DNA from: Chitinophaga cymbidii
GTDB lineage: Bacteria > Bacteroidota > Bacteroidia > Chitinophagales > Chitinophagaceae
Length of the DNA stretch: 64,000 bases
Direction: 5' to 3'
NCBI RefSeq assembly: GCF_007992715.1
Contig: NZ_BKAU01000001.1
Location: 1,240,001 to 1,304,000 of the forward strand
In this document: positions 54,417 through 62,097 of the stretch, in pieces
Numbering within the stretch: position 1 is the stretch's first letter
How the letters are laid out: each line of letters begins with the position of its first letter
Notes under the pieces: generated by a model
Told to the model about the DNA's origin: nothing
Database searches by the model: none
What the model saw: only the letters and a program-made list of their open reading frames with translations
Made by a program: the position numbers and the translations under genes

Positions 54417-54448
54417 ATTGATGTTACAGATATTTTGTACTAGTTTTG
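54417..54448 (+). promoter_or_regulatory. Promoter of the GntR/FadR-type regulator gene
   Basis: ATTG at 54417-54420 (three of four bases of TTTG) and TAGTTTTG at 54441-54448 (exact -7 box) are 20 bases apart. Transcription would begin near 54455, inside the operator at 54455-54467 and only about nine nt before the ATG at 54464. Confidence 0.5.
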
Positions 54449-54454
54449 CAAACA

Positions 54455-54467
54455 TCAGATGATATGA
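54455..54467 (+). promoter_or_regulatory. Operator of the GntR/FadR-type regulator (self-control site)
   Basis: TCAGATGATATGA overlaps the predicted transcription start and the start codon. It equals the perfect palindrome TCAGATGATCTGA found before the downstream MFS gene except at one base. Occurrence at both promoters identifies it as the likely binding site of the regulator encoded here. Confidence 0.6.
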
Positions 54468-55138
54468 TGAATACACAGATACATCCTTTAAAGCGCAGGA
54501 ACCTGGCGGATGAAGTGGCCGGACGGCTACAGCAGGTCATTTGCTCCAGCCAGTATAGCGTGGGCCAGCAACTGCCCACAGAGCCGGAGCTGATGCAGCA
54601 ATTCGGCGTTGGGCGGTCTACCATCCGCGAAGCGGTACGGTTGCTGGTGAATGCGGGACTGGTGCGCGTGCAGCAGGGACTCGGGACTTTCATCATGTCG
54701 CAGCACGCCATGGCGGAGCCGCTGGCGCAACGGCTGCACCGCGCGCATTACCAGGACCTGAACGAGGTACGGCTGTTGCTCGAGGTGAAGATCGCGGAAA
54801 AGGCCGCGCAGAACAGAACGAAAGAAGACCTCGCAAAAATGAGGGCCTTCCTGAAACAGCGCTACGAACATGCCAAAGCGAATAACATCGACGCCTGCAT
54901 GCAGGCGGACATCAATTTCCACAGCAGCGTGGCGGAAGCATCGGGGAACGAGATCATGGTGGACCTTTACAAGACCATCGCCACACATTTGAAGCAATCG
55001 TTCTCCGAACGTTTTGCGGACACTTCGAGTTTCCTGGAAACACAGCACCTGCACAAGTCGCTGCTGCAAAGCATTGCAGACAAAGATCCCGCCCAGGCGC
55101 TGCTATGGTCTACCCGCATCAGCACACATACGAAATAA
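54464..55138 (+). CDS. GntR-family (FadR subfamily) transcriptional regulator
   Basis: The product of about 224 residues starts at one of two adjacent ATGs (54464/54467). The winged HTH is NLADEVAGRLQQVI, QLPTEPELMQQFGVGRSTIREAVRLLVNAGLVRVQQGLGTF in pieces; the C-terminal FCD helical domain (about 80-224) contains DINFHSSVAEASGNEIM and metal-type histidines. The ligand is probably a small organic acid or sugar acid. It is followed 36 bases later by an MFS transporter that shares its operator sequence, so it should control that transporter and itself. Confidence 0.92.
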   Translation: MMNTQIHPLKRRNLADEVAGRLQQVICSSQYSVGQQLPTEPELMQQFGVGRSTIREAVRLLVNAGLVRVQQGLGTFIMSQHAMAEPLAQRLHRAHYQDLNEVRLLLEVKIAEKAAQNRTKEDLAKMRAFLKQRYEHAKANNIDACMQADINFHSSVAEASGNEIMVDLYKTIATHLKQSFSERFADTSSFLETQHLHKSLLQSIADKDPAQALLWSTRISTHTK

Positions 55139-55156
55139 TTTTTTTGCATACAATCA

Positions 55157-55169
55157 TCAGATGATCTGA
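55157..55169 (+). promoter_or_regulatory. GntR operator upstream of the MFS transporter
   Basis: TCAGATGATCTGA is a perfect 13-base palindrome (odd centre G) located six bases before the ATG at 55175. Occupation here would block initiation. See the sister site at 54455-54467. Confidence 0.65.
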
Positions 55170-55174
55170 CAACA

Positions 55175-56413
55175 ATGGAAACTATTGCTTTAGAAGAAGA
55201 ACAAAAAACAGCGGCCCAGCAGCTCGCTGAAAAAACCGTTTTCTCTGTGTTGCTGGCGCTCAGCTTCACGCATCTGCTCAATGACACGATACAGTCCCTC
55301 ATCCCCGCGATCTACCCGCTGGTAAAGGACTCCCTGCAGCTGAGCTTCTCCCAGGTGGGACTGATCACCCTTACCTTCCAGCTTTCCGCCTCCATTCTGC
55401 AGCCGCTGGTAGGGCTGTATACGGATAAACGGCCGCAGCCCTACTCGCTCGCTATCGGCATGGGATTCACGCTGGCCGGGCTGATCTGTCTTTCCCTCGC
55501 GCATCACTTTGCCATTGTGCTGGTATCTGTGGCGCTGGTGGGCGTGGGTTCCGCCGTATTCCATCCCGAAGCGTCCCGGCTGGCCTATATGGCTTCCGGC
55601 GGCAGGCATGGCATGGCGCAATCGCTCTTCCAGGTAGGCGGTAACACCGGCAGCTCGCTGGGGCCCCTGCTCGCAGCCGCCATCATCGTGCCGCTCGGGC
55701 AGTTTCACATCATCTGGTTTTCGGTGATCGCGCTCATCGCCATCGTGGTGATGCTGCGGATCTGCAAGTGGTACCTGCGGAACACCCACCGCATCAAACC
55801 GAAAAAGAAAGCGGTCGCCCAGGTGGAGCGCGTGCAGCTCTCCCGCGGCAAGGTGATCTTTGCGCTGGTGATACTGATGCTGCTGATCTTCTCGAAATAC
55901 TTTTACATGGCCAGCCTCACCAGCTATTATACTTTCTACCTGATGGACAAATTTCATGTATCCGTGCAGAGCGCGCAGGTATACCTGTTCGTGTTCCTCT
56001 TTGCGATCGCGGCGGGCACCTTCATCGGCGGGCCGGTAGGCGACCGCATCGGCAGGAAATATGTGATCTGGATCTCCATCCTGGGCGTGGCCCCGTTCGC
56101 CCTGCTGATGCCGCATGTGAATTTATTCTGGACGGCCATATTGAGCGTGTTCATCGGCGTGATATTGTCATCGGCCTTCTCCGCCATTCTCGTATATGCG
56201 CAGGAGTTAGTGCCGGGGAAAGTGGGGATGATCGCGGGATTGTTCTTTGGATTTGCTTTCGGGATGGCGGGCATCGGATCTGCGCTGCTCGGAGAGCTGG
56301 CGGACAGAACGAGCATTTATTATGTCTACGAGGTTTGTGCTTACCTGCCGCTGATCGGGTTACTGACGGGTTTTCTGCCGAATATTGAAGGGAAGCGGAA
56401 AGCGGCGCGATAG
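55175..56413 (+). CDS. MFS transporter, fosmidomycin-resistance (Fsr) family
   Basis: The 412-residue product has 12 predicted transmembrane helices. Fsr-type features are FTHLLNDTIQSLIPAIYPLVKD split over helix 1, GIGSAVFHPEASRLAY-like VGVGSAVFHPEASRLAYMASG, and QSLFQVGGNTGSSLGPLLAA. The loop between helices 6 and 7 is basic (HRIKPKKKAVAQVE). The physiological substrate is unknown; the adjacent FadR-type regulator suggests a small organic acid or related compound. A strong terminator follows. Confidence 0.9.
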   Translation: METIALEEEQKTAAQQLAEKTVFSVLLALSFTHLLNDTIQSLIPAIYPLVKDSLQLSFSQVGLITLTFQLSASILQPLVGLYTDKRPQPYSLAIGMGFTLAGLICLSLAHHFAIVLVSVALVGVGSAVFHPEASRLAYMASGGRHGMAQSLFQVGGNTGSSLGPLLAAAIIVPLGQFHIIWFSVIALIAIVVMLRICKWYLRNTHRIKPKKKAVAQVERVQLSRGKVIFALVILMLLIFSKYFYMASLTSYYTFYLMDKFHVSVQSAQVYLFVFLFAIAAGTFIGGPVGDRIGRKYVIWISILGVAPFALLMPHVNLFWTAILSVFIGVILSSAFSAILVYAQELVPGKVGMIAGLFFGFAFGMAGIGSALLGELADRTSIYYVYEVCAYLPLIGLLTGFLPNIEGKRKAAR

Positions 56414-56431
56414 AACAAAACACTTATACTG

Positions 56432-56470
56432 AAAAGGCGGCGGTTCGCATCTTACGGACCGCCGCCTTTT
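56432..56470 (+). terminator. Intrinsic terminator after the MFS gene
   Basis: Perfect 13-bp arms at 56432-56444 and 56458-56470 (AAAAGGCGGCGGT and its complement) around a 13-base loop, with T-runs on both strands. It serves the MFS gene and the convergent DUF2490 gene. Confidence 0.92.
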
Positions 56471-56480
56471 TGCGTATGCA

Positions 56481-57206
56481 TCATAACCTTACATATCCGG
56501 CCAGCTGCAACACGTGAATTTTCGTATAGGCATTATTGATGCCGGAAATATAGTTATAGAGATACCCCATTTCCAGGTCGAACTGCCGGCTGAAACGATA
56601 GCCCACGGCCAGGTAAGCCCGGTTCTGATCAAATGCTTTCCCGTTCACCACATCCGTATTCGCGAAATTCAGGAACACTTCATTCTGCAAGGCGCCAAAA
56701 GGCCCTTTTGTAAAGGATTTCTCGCCGCTGAAGGGAATAACGCCGCGGAGGAAATACCGGAAACGGTGCGTCAGCTCATGGCCGTCCTTTTCCAGCTCAT
56801 TGTTGTTCACCACCGGGTTGCCGATAAAGCGCTGCTCCACGCGGAAGCGGTGCTGGATGGGGATGAAGTCGAGATGATGATTAACGATGAACTGCTCCCA
56901 GATGCGGTGTTCGGAAAGATACGCGGTCAGGTCCTGCAAGGTGCGCCGGCTGCCCACCCAGCCATAACCCACGGTAGCGACCATGTTCTTGCGGAAATGA
57001 TAGTTCAGGCCGGGGCGCACCAGGAACGTCTGGAATTCCCGCCATTCGTCCGTGCTGCGTGCCTGCACGTCCAGGTGAACGGAGAGCTTTGTATTTTTGA
57101 TGGAAAACGTATTGAAAGATGCGATCCAGCTGGAAAACTGCGTGGATTGCGCCTTTGCTGCCGTTGTGCCGATGATGAAAATGCTGATGAATAGCATGCG
57201 CCTCAT
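56481..57206 (-). CDS. DUF2490 outer-membrane-type beta protein
   Basis: The 241-residue product has a signal peptide (LFISIFIIGTTAAKAQ) and alternating beta strands (LSVHLDVQARSTDEW, QTFLVRPGLNYHFRKN, HRFRVEQRFIG, RFRYFLRGVIPF) ending in a hydrophobic strand, as in small outer membrane barrels. The DUF2490 family is widespread in Bacteroidota with unknown function. No operon partner. Confidence 0.82.
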   Translation of the reverse strand: MRRMLFISIFIIGTTAAKAQSTQFSSWIASFNTFSIKNTKLSVHLDVQARSTDEWREFQTFLVRPGLNYHFRKNMVATVGYGWVGSRRTLQDLTAYLSEHRIWEQFIVNHHLDFIPIQHRFRVEQRFIGNPVVNNNELEKDGHELTHRFRYFLRGVIPFSGEKSFTKGPFGALQNEVFLNFANTDVVNGKAFDQNRAYLAVGYRFSRQFDLEMGYLYNYISGINNAYTKIHVLQLAGYVRL

Positions 57207-57314
57207 AACGAAATCATTTTGCTTGCGGCCAAAAATAAGGCCCGATGCCCACTAATTCAAACAATATATACCCTCAACAGGCCGCTCATCATTTAAAATT
57301 GCCGCACTTCTTCC

Positions 57315-57322
57315 TACCTTTG
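57315..57322 (+). promoter_or_regulatory. -7 box (TACCTTTG) of the YheT-like gene
   Basis: Exact TAnnTTTG match ending four bases before the ATG at 57327, so the mRNA would be leaderless or nearly so. A TTG at 57299-57301 is closer than a standard -33. Confidence 0.4.
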
Positions 57323-57326
57323 CAGT

Positions 57327-58292
57327 ATGCCCGTCCTGCCAACATCGGACTACAAAGCGCCGGTACTGCTCCGGAACCGCCATCTGCTTACCATTTTCCC
57401 GACACTGTTCCGGAGGATAAAAGCGGCAAAATATACGCGCACCCGCATTACCACGAAAGACAATGATTTTCTCGACCTCGATTTCAGCCGCGTTAACAGC
57501 GACAGGCTGGTGGTGATCCTGCACGGGCTGGAAGGCAATACGGACCGGCAGTACATGCGCGGCATGGTAGATATTTTCAACAAAGGAGGATACGATACCG
57601 TATGCATGAACTTCCGGGGTTGCAGCGGCGAGATGAACAACGCACTGCGGTTTTACCACAGCGGCGAAACGGGCGATCTGCAAACGGTGATCGGTTATAT
57701 AGAAGGATCGGGGCAATACCGGAGCGTGCATCTGCTGGGGTTTTCGCTTGGCGGGAATGTGACGCTGAAATATATCGGCGAGCAGGGCGCGGCCATTCCG
57801 GGCATCATCCGTTCCGCTGTGGCCATCTCCGTGCCCTGCGATCTGAAAGACAGCTCCGTGGAGCTGGAAAAGCGGCACAACTTCATCTACATGCGGCGCT
57901 TTATTCAGTCGCTCGGTGCAAAGCTGGAGATCAAGGCGCAAAAGTTCCCCGACCTCATATCGCTTGAAAACTATGCGGAGATCCGCAACTTCCGGCAGTT
58001 CGACGACCGCTATACCGCGCCCATGCATGGTTTCAAAAACGCGGAAGAATACTGGGCGGCCTGCAGCTCCAAAAAATTCCTGCCGGGCATCCGCATTCCC
58101 ACCCTGCTCATCAATGCGCTGGACGATCCTTTCCTGGGCAAGGGCAGCTTTCCCTATGAAGAAGCGGAGCAAAACCCGTTCTTTCACCTGGAAACACCGC
58201 GGACAGGCGGGCATGTAGGCTTCGTATCATTCCCCGGAAAACATTACTGGTCCGAGCGGCGCGCCTTCCGGTTCATTCACGGACATCCCTGA
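57327..58292 (+). CDS. YheT-family alpha/beta hydrolase
   Basis: The 321-residue protein starts MPVLPTSDYKAPVLLRNRHLLTIFPTLFR, the family opening. Core motifs are LVVILHGLEGNTD (oxyanion HG), MNFRGCSGEMN, the nucleophile elbow LLGFSLGGNV (Ser), a later acid in NALDDPFLG, and His in TGGHVGF. YheT hydrolases are cytosolic or membrane-associated esterases of unclear substrate. A -7 box directly before the ATG suggests leaderless expression. Confidence 0.92.
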   Translation: MPVLPTSDYKAPVLLRNRHLLTIFPTLFRRIKAAKYTRTRITTKDNDFLDLDFSRVNSDRLVVILHGLEGNTDRQYMRGMVDIFNKGGYDTVCMNFRGCSGEMNNALRFYHSGETGDLQTVIGYIEGSGQYRSVHLLGFSLGGNVTLKYIGEQGAAIPGIIRSAVAISVPCDLKDSSVELEKRHNFIYMRRFIQSLGAKLEIKAQKFPDLISLENYAEIRNFRQFDDRYTAPMHGFKNAEEYWAACSSKKFLPGIRIPTLLINALDDPFLGKGSFPYEEAEQNPFFHLETPRTGGHVGFVSFPGKHYWSERRAFRFIHGHP

Positions 58293-58315
58293 TCAAGCTT
58301 TTATTTAAAAATCCG

Positions 58316-58323
58316 TATCTTTG
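58316..58323 (+). promoter_or_regulatory. -7 box (TATCTTTG) of the DEAD-box helicase gene
   Basis: Exact TAnnTTTG match. Transcription from here would give a leader of about 130 nt before the TTG start at 58462, containing the inverted repeat at 58371-58443. Confidence 0.4.
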
Positions 58324-58370
58324 CGGAGTTATTTTATATCCCCTTTTGCCTTTTTGGTACTCAGGTTCAC

Positions 58371-58443
58371 TTAAAATGATGTGTGGATATACAATCTAGC
58401 CATCCTTCTCTTAACAAGCTTTGGATTGTTAGCATCATTTTAA
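58371..58443 (+). promoter_or_regulatory. Structured 5' leader of the DEAD-box helicase mRNA
   Basis: TTAAAATGATG (58371-58381) and CATCATTTTAA (58433-58443) are perfect 11-bp complements and can close a long stem-loop; a smaller AACAA/TTGTT stem lies inside. The stem ends 18 bases before the start codon. Leaders of helicase genes are often thermosensing or self-regulated, which is the inferred role. Confidence 0.6.
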
Positions 58444-58461
58444 AACTAAACTATAAACATC

Positions 58462-59739
58462 TTGTCATTCGAGAAATTAAGTCTCATTGCACCCATTTTG
58501 CGTGCACTTGAAACACAGGGCTATACTACGCCCACACCGATCCAGTCGCAGGCTATTCCTATCGTACTGGCAAAAAGAGATCTGCTGGCCTGTTCACAAA
58601 CCGGCACGGGCAAAACCGCCGCATTTGCGATCCCCATCCTGCAATTGCTTTACAAGGAAAAGCAGGCGGAGCAATCCGGCGCAAGGCATATCAAAACGCT
58701 GATCCTCACGCCCACCCGTGAGCTGGCGATACAGATCGCCGAGAACTTCCGGGATTACGGCGCGCATACCGGCCTCCGGCACCTGGTGATCTTTGGCGGC
58801 GTGTCCGCGCACACGCAGATACAGACATTGAAGCAGGGAACGGACATCCTGATCGCCACGCCCGGCAGGCTGCTGGACCTCTGGCAGCAGGGGCACATCA
58901 ACCTCCGCTACATTCACCAGTTCGTGCTGGATGAAGCGGACCGCATGCTGGACATGGGTTTCATTCATGATGTAAAAAGAGTGATCACCAAGCTGCCTGA
59001 AAAAAGGCAGACCCTGTTCTTCTCCGCTACCATGCCTCCCGAGATCGCGCAGCTGGCTAACTCCATCCTCACCAATCCGGAGAAAGTAGCCGTTACACCG
59101 GTTTCTTCCACGGCGGAGAAAGTGGAGCAGCGCCTGTATTATACCGATAAAACCACGAAGCGCGCATTGCTGATCCATGTGCTGAAAGATGCCTCCATCA
59201 CCAGTGCGCTTGTGTTTACCCGCACCAAGCACGGTGCGGACCGCGTGGCGAAGGAGCTGAACAAAGCGCAGATCTCCGCCAGCGCCATTCACGGCGACAA
59301 ATCGCAGAACTCCCGCCAGCGCGCGCTCACCGATTTCAAGGGCGGGCGCATCCGTGTGCTGGTAGCGACGGATATTGCGGCCAGGGGTATTGACGTGGAT
59401 AACCTTTCCCATGTGATCAACTACGAGATCCCGAACGTGCCGGAAACTTACGTGCACCGCATTGGCCGTACCGGCCGCGGTGGCGCGAGCGGCATTGCCC
59501 TGTCATTCTGTGATGAAGAAGAAAGGGCATATGTGAAGGATATCACTAAGCTGATCGCGCAGCAAATTCCTGTGGTGGATGGCCATCCCTTCCCCGCCAG
59601 CCTGACCGCCCCGGTGAAACCGGCGCCGGCCGTGCAAATGCGGCAGTCCTCTTCGCAGCAGATGGCTGGAAAGAAGAAGAACCCGCATCACGGAAAACGG
59701 AAGTGGCATGGAAGGCCGCAGGGAAAGCAGGCGCAATAA
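58462..59739 (+). CDS. DEAD-box ATP-dependent RNA helicase
   Basis: The 425-residue product uses the TTG at 58462 (MSFEKLSLIAPILRALETQGY); no ATG is near. Motifs in order: Q motif (TPIQSQAIP), I (ACSQTGTGKT), Ia (TPTRELA), II (DEAD), III (SAT), IV region (ALVFTRTKHG), V (ATDIAARGID) and VI (YVHRIGRTGR). The basic C-terminal tail (GKKKNPHHGKRKWHGRPQGKQ) binds RNA non-specifically. It unwinds short RNA duplexes in ribosome assembly or mRNA turnover, probably at low temperature. Its leader is structured. Confidence 0.96.
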   Translation: MSFEKLSLIAPILRALETQGYTTPTPIQSQAIPIVLAKRDLLACSQTGTGKTAAFAIPILQLLYKEKQAEQSGARHIKTLILTPTRELAIQIAENFRDYGAHTGLRHLVIFGGVSAHTQIQTLKQGTDILIATPGRLLDLWQQGHINLRYIHQFVLDEADRMLDMGFIHDVKRVITKLPEKRQTLFFSATMPPEIAQLANSILTNPEKVAVTPVSSTAEKVEQRLYYTDKTTKRALLIHVLKDASITSALVFTRTKHGADRVAKELNKAQISASAIHGDKSQNSRQRALTDFKGGRIRVLVATDIAARGIDVDNLSHVINYEIPNVPETYVHRIGRTGRGGASGIALSFCDEEERAYVKDITKLIAQQIPVVDGHPFPASLTAPVKPAPAVQMRQSSSQQMAGKKKNPHHGKRKWHGRPQGKQAQ

Positions 59740-59768
59740 ACAGGTTGGAAAAGCTTTCAAAATATCGC

Positions 59769-59800
59769 AAGGCTGACATTCATTTGTCAGCCTTCTTTTT
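59769..59800 (+). terminator. Intrinsic terminator of the DEAD-box helicase gene
   Basis: AAGGCTGACA (59769-59778) and TGTCAGCCTT (59785-59794) form perfect 10-bp arms with a six-base loop, followed by CTTTTTTT. The hairpin also includes the stop codon of the convergent minus-strand gene, so both genes end in the same structure. Confidence 0.88.
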
Positions 59801-61199
59801 TATACACCGTGGTATCCGTTGCCAGCACCGGCATCGTGTAGCCCCCGGTATCGATCCTCGTTTCCGGCAACGCTTGCTGCAGCTGGCTGATCGCTGTGGC
59901 AGGCACAGCGGTTTTATAGATGAACAACTCTCTCAGTGCTTTGTTCCGCTGCAACGCGAGCACGCCTTTGTCACTGACCTTTGTACCCACGAGGCTCAAA
60001 TACCGCAGCTGTTTACAATCCGCCAATACCGGCAAACCCGCATCCGTAACGGCGGTATACTCAAGGTGCAAACGGGTGAGCTGCGGAAGCTTCGCCAGTA
60101 CCTGCAAAGCGGAATCACCCACCTGCGTGCCGGTGAGCTTCAACCACACGATCTGCGATTTCAGCGGCAGCAGCAAATCCGCATCCTTATTGGAAAACCC
60201 GGAAGCGTTCACGCAATTGATCATCACATAATTGCTGCCGGCAGCCACCGGCATCACTTTCACACCGATCGCTTCCAGCGCTTCGCGGGCCTGATCATCC
60301 ACGGGGCCGGGCGTGGTTTCCGGTATGAACGGGTGATCGCCTGTGCCGGAGGGCTGCATGGCTTCCAGCACCAGCTGTATGCGCGGGGATTTCTGCAGTT
60401 CTTTTACTTTGGCCGTAGTGGAAGCGCCCTGCTCGATCCACCAGTAAAGTATTTCCACCTGCTGCGGCGTCAGTTGCGGTTTGCCTTTGGGCGGCATCCG
60501 GTTGTCGTCGTTCTCCGGGAGGATCAGGCGCTTGTACAGTTCGCTGGCTTCAGGCAGGCTGTCTTTCAGCACGGGGCCATTCTCGCCGCCTTTCCTGATA
60601 TGTTCCATTCCATCCAGCCGCAAACCGCCTTTCAGCTTTTGTGCATTGTGGCAGCCGTAACATTTCTGCTCCAGGATGGGCTGCACCATATCATCATATA
60701 CTTTTGCATCGGGGATGCTGGTGATGGATGCGGTCTTTGGGAGTTGACGGCCGGGCAGGGCGGCGGTGAGGTAATCATCGCCATGCGTGAGCGAACCGCC
60801 ATAGTGGCCGGCGGCGGACAATAATACGATCATCACTCCCGACAAGGGAAACCATAACTTTTTCAGAACGGCCATGCGGTGCAGCACACACAGCAGCACG
60901 GCAATAACGGCAACGCCTATACCGAGCCACTGATGCAGGGCCAGCGCATCGTCCTCATATCCGCCGGAGAGCGAAAGCAAATATCCCGCAATGCAGGAGA
61001 GCACGGCGGACAGGGCGCCGAATATCATTACGGGCAGTACGGCGGCGGACAGGAAAGCAAGGCGCTTTACTTTACTCAGCCCTTCGAGGATGAAGGCGAT
61101 CATCAGCATGCCGATGGGCAGATGCACCAGTAACGGATGAAATCTTCCAAAAAACAAGCCCCAGCTTCCCTGGCCGGCTATCTGCAATAAATTCATCAT
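59787..61199 (-). CDS. Membrane protein with DUF2231-like helices, planctomycete-type cytochrome c and LRR-like repeats
   Basis: The 470-residue protein has four to five transmembrane helices (HPLLVHLPIGMLMIAF, VLPVMIFGALSAVLSCIAGYLL, WLGIGVAVIAVLLCVL, FPLSGVMIVLLSA). These lead to a periplasmic cytochrome c domain with the heme motif CYGCH at 180-184 and a likely axial Met in MPPKG (235). From about 330 to 440 it has four LRR-like units (LTRLHLEYTAVTDAGL, LRYLSLVGTKVSDKGVL). The start overlaps the stop of the TIM-barrel gene by four bases, indicating coupling. It is inferred to pass electrons from a secreted sugar oxidation step to the respiratory chain. Confidence 0.85.
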   Translation of the reverse strand: MMNLLQIAGQGSWGLFFGRFHPLLVHLPIGMLMIAFILEGLSKVKRLAFLSAAVLPVMIFGALSAVLSCIAGYLLSLSGGYEDDALALHQWLGIGVAVIAVLLCVLHRMAVLKKLWFPLSGVMIVLLSAAGHYGGSLTHGDDYLTAALPGRQLPKTASITSIPDAKVYDDMVQPILEQKCYGCHNAQKLKGGLRLDGMEHIRKGGENGPVLKDSLPEASELYKRLILPENDDNRMPPKGKPQLTPQQVEILYWWIEQGASTTAKVKELQKSPRIQLVLEAMQPSGTGDHPFIPETTPGPVDDQAREALEAIGVKVMPVAAGSNYVMINCVNASGFSNKDADLLLPLKSQIVWLKLTGTQVGDSALQVLAKLPQLTRLHLEYTAVTDAGLPVLADCKQLRYLSLVGTKVSDKGVLALQRNKALRELFIYKTAVPATAISQLQQALPETRIDTGGYTMPVLATDTTVYKKEG

Positions 61200-62095
61200 C
61201 CTTTACCGTATCGCGATTTAAAAAGTTTCATCATGTGCACATTGATATCCCATTGATTGGCGAGCGGCTGCCGGGTATAAGGCACGGTGGGCATGTAATC
61301 CGGCGGGCCGAATTCCGTGAGCACCGTCAACGTTTCGCCTTTGGTCTGTTTCTGTTTCACGATCTCATCCCACCAGGCGAAATGCGCTTTCAGGGCGGGC
61401 TCCCATTCCGGCGCACGCGGATCGCTGACCTGCGGGCCTTCCGGATGGCCTACACGCGCGTGTATGTGCCCCGCGCGGGCAAGCGCCATCGCCACGGTTT
61501 CCGGCTGGTCCTGCAGCAGGGATTCGTGCACGTTGCACCAGTGTGAAATGTCCAGCGTCAGGCGGAGGTCCGGTTTTGCTTCGATGAACTGGCGTGTGAT
61601 GTGCGCGGCGAACAGCATGCGCGAGCGGTGGGTTTCGTGGTAGATGGGGATGTTGGTTTGTTTGGAAATGCGGGTGGTGATATCGATCAATTTGCAATTC
61701 TGTTCGAACGAAAAATAATCTTTCCCCGAATGGCAGTTGATGTACACCGGGCGCTTGCGTTTTTGGGAAGTGGCGGCTGTGAGCGCCGCTTCGAAGGATT
61801 CCGCATGCTTCGTGTATTCATTGCTGTTACCACTGCACAGGAATCCCACTTCCAGCCCATATTTGTCCAGCGCCGCAAAAAGCGCATCGTCATTCTTCCA
61901 CCACACTTCAATACCGTCGTATCCCGCTTCTTTGGCGCGTTTACAATATTCGTCCATCGAATAGGGGAAGCCCCAGTTGGTGGCCATCACGAGCAGCCGG
62001 AAGCCGGGCGCCGCGCTGTGCGCGAAAGATGGTAATAAGGAGGTGGCGCCCAGCAGGGCGGATTGTCTGAGGAAATTCCTTCTGTCTATTTGCAT
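61196..62095 (-). CDS. Tat-exported sugar phosphate isomerase/epimerase-like TIM barrel
   Basis: The 299-residue product starts with a twin-arginine signal (MQIDRRNFLRQSALLGATS). It is followed by an AP-endonuclease-2-type barrel: AKEAGYDGIEVWW, INCHSGKDYFSFEQ, PIYHETHRSRML, LRLTLDISHWCNV, HIHARVGHPEGPQ and LTEFGPPDY. His/Glu/Asp residues in these strands are the expected metal ligands. Such secreted proteins act on free sugars or keto-sugars. It lies between DUF1501 (two bases) and the cytochrome gene. Confidence 0.88.
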   Translation of the reverse strand: MQIDRRNFLRQSALLGATSLLPSFAHSAAPGFRLLVMATNWGFPYSMDEYCKRAKEAGYDGIEVWWKNDDALFAALDKYGLEVGFLCSGNSNEYTKHAESFEAALTAATSQKRKRPVYINCHSGKDYFSFEQNCKLIDITTRISKQTNIPIYHETHRSRMLFAAHITRQFIEAKPDLRLTLDISHWCNVHESLLQDQPETVAMALARAGHIHARVGHPEGPQVSDPRAPEWEPALKAHFAWWDEIVKQKQTKGETLTVLTEFGPPDYMPTVPYTRQPLANQWDINVHMMKLFKSRYGKG

Positions 62096-62097
62096 GT

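Noticed and set aside
59703-60824. Open frame of 373 codons on the plus strand after the helicase gene
   Set aside because: Antisense to the cytochrome/LRR gene, begins inside the helicase gene and crosses a strong terminator.
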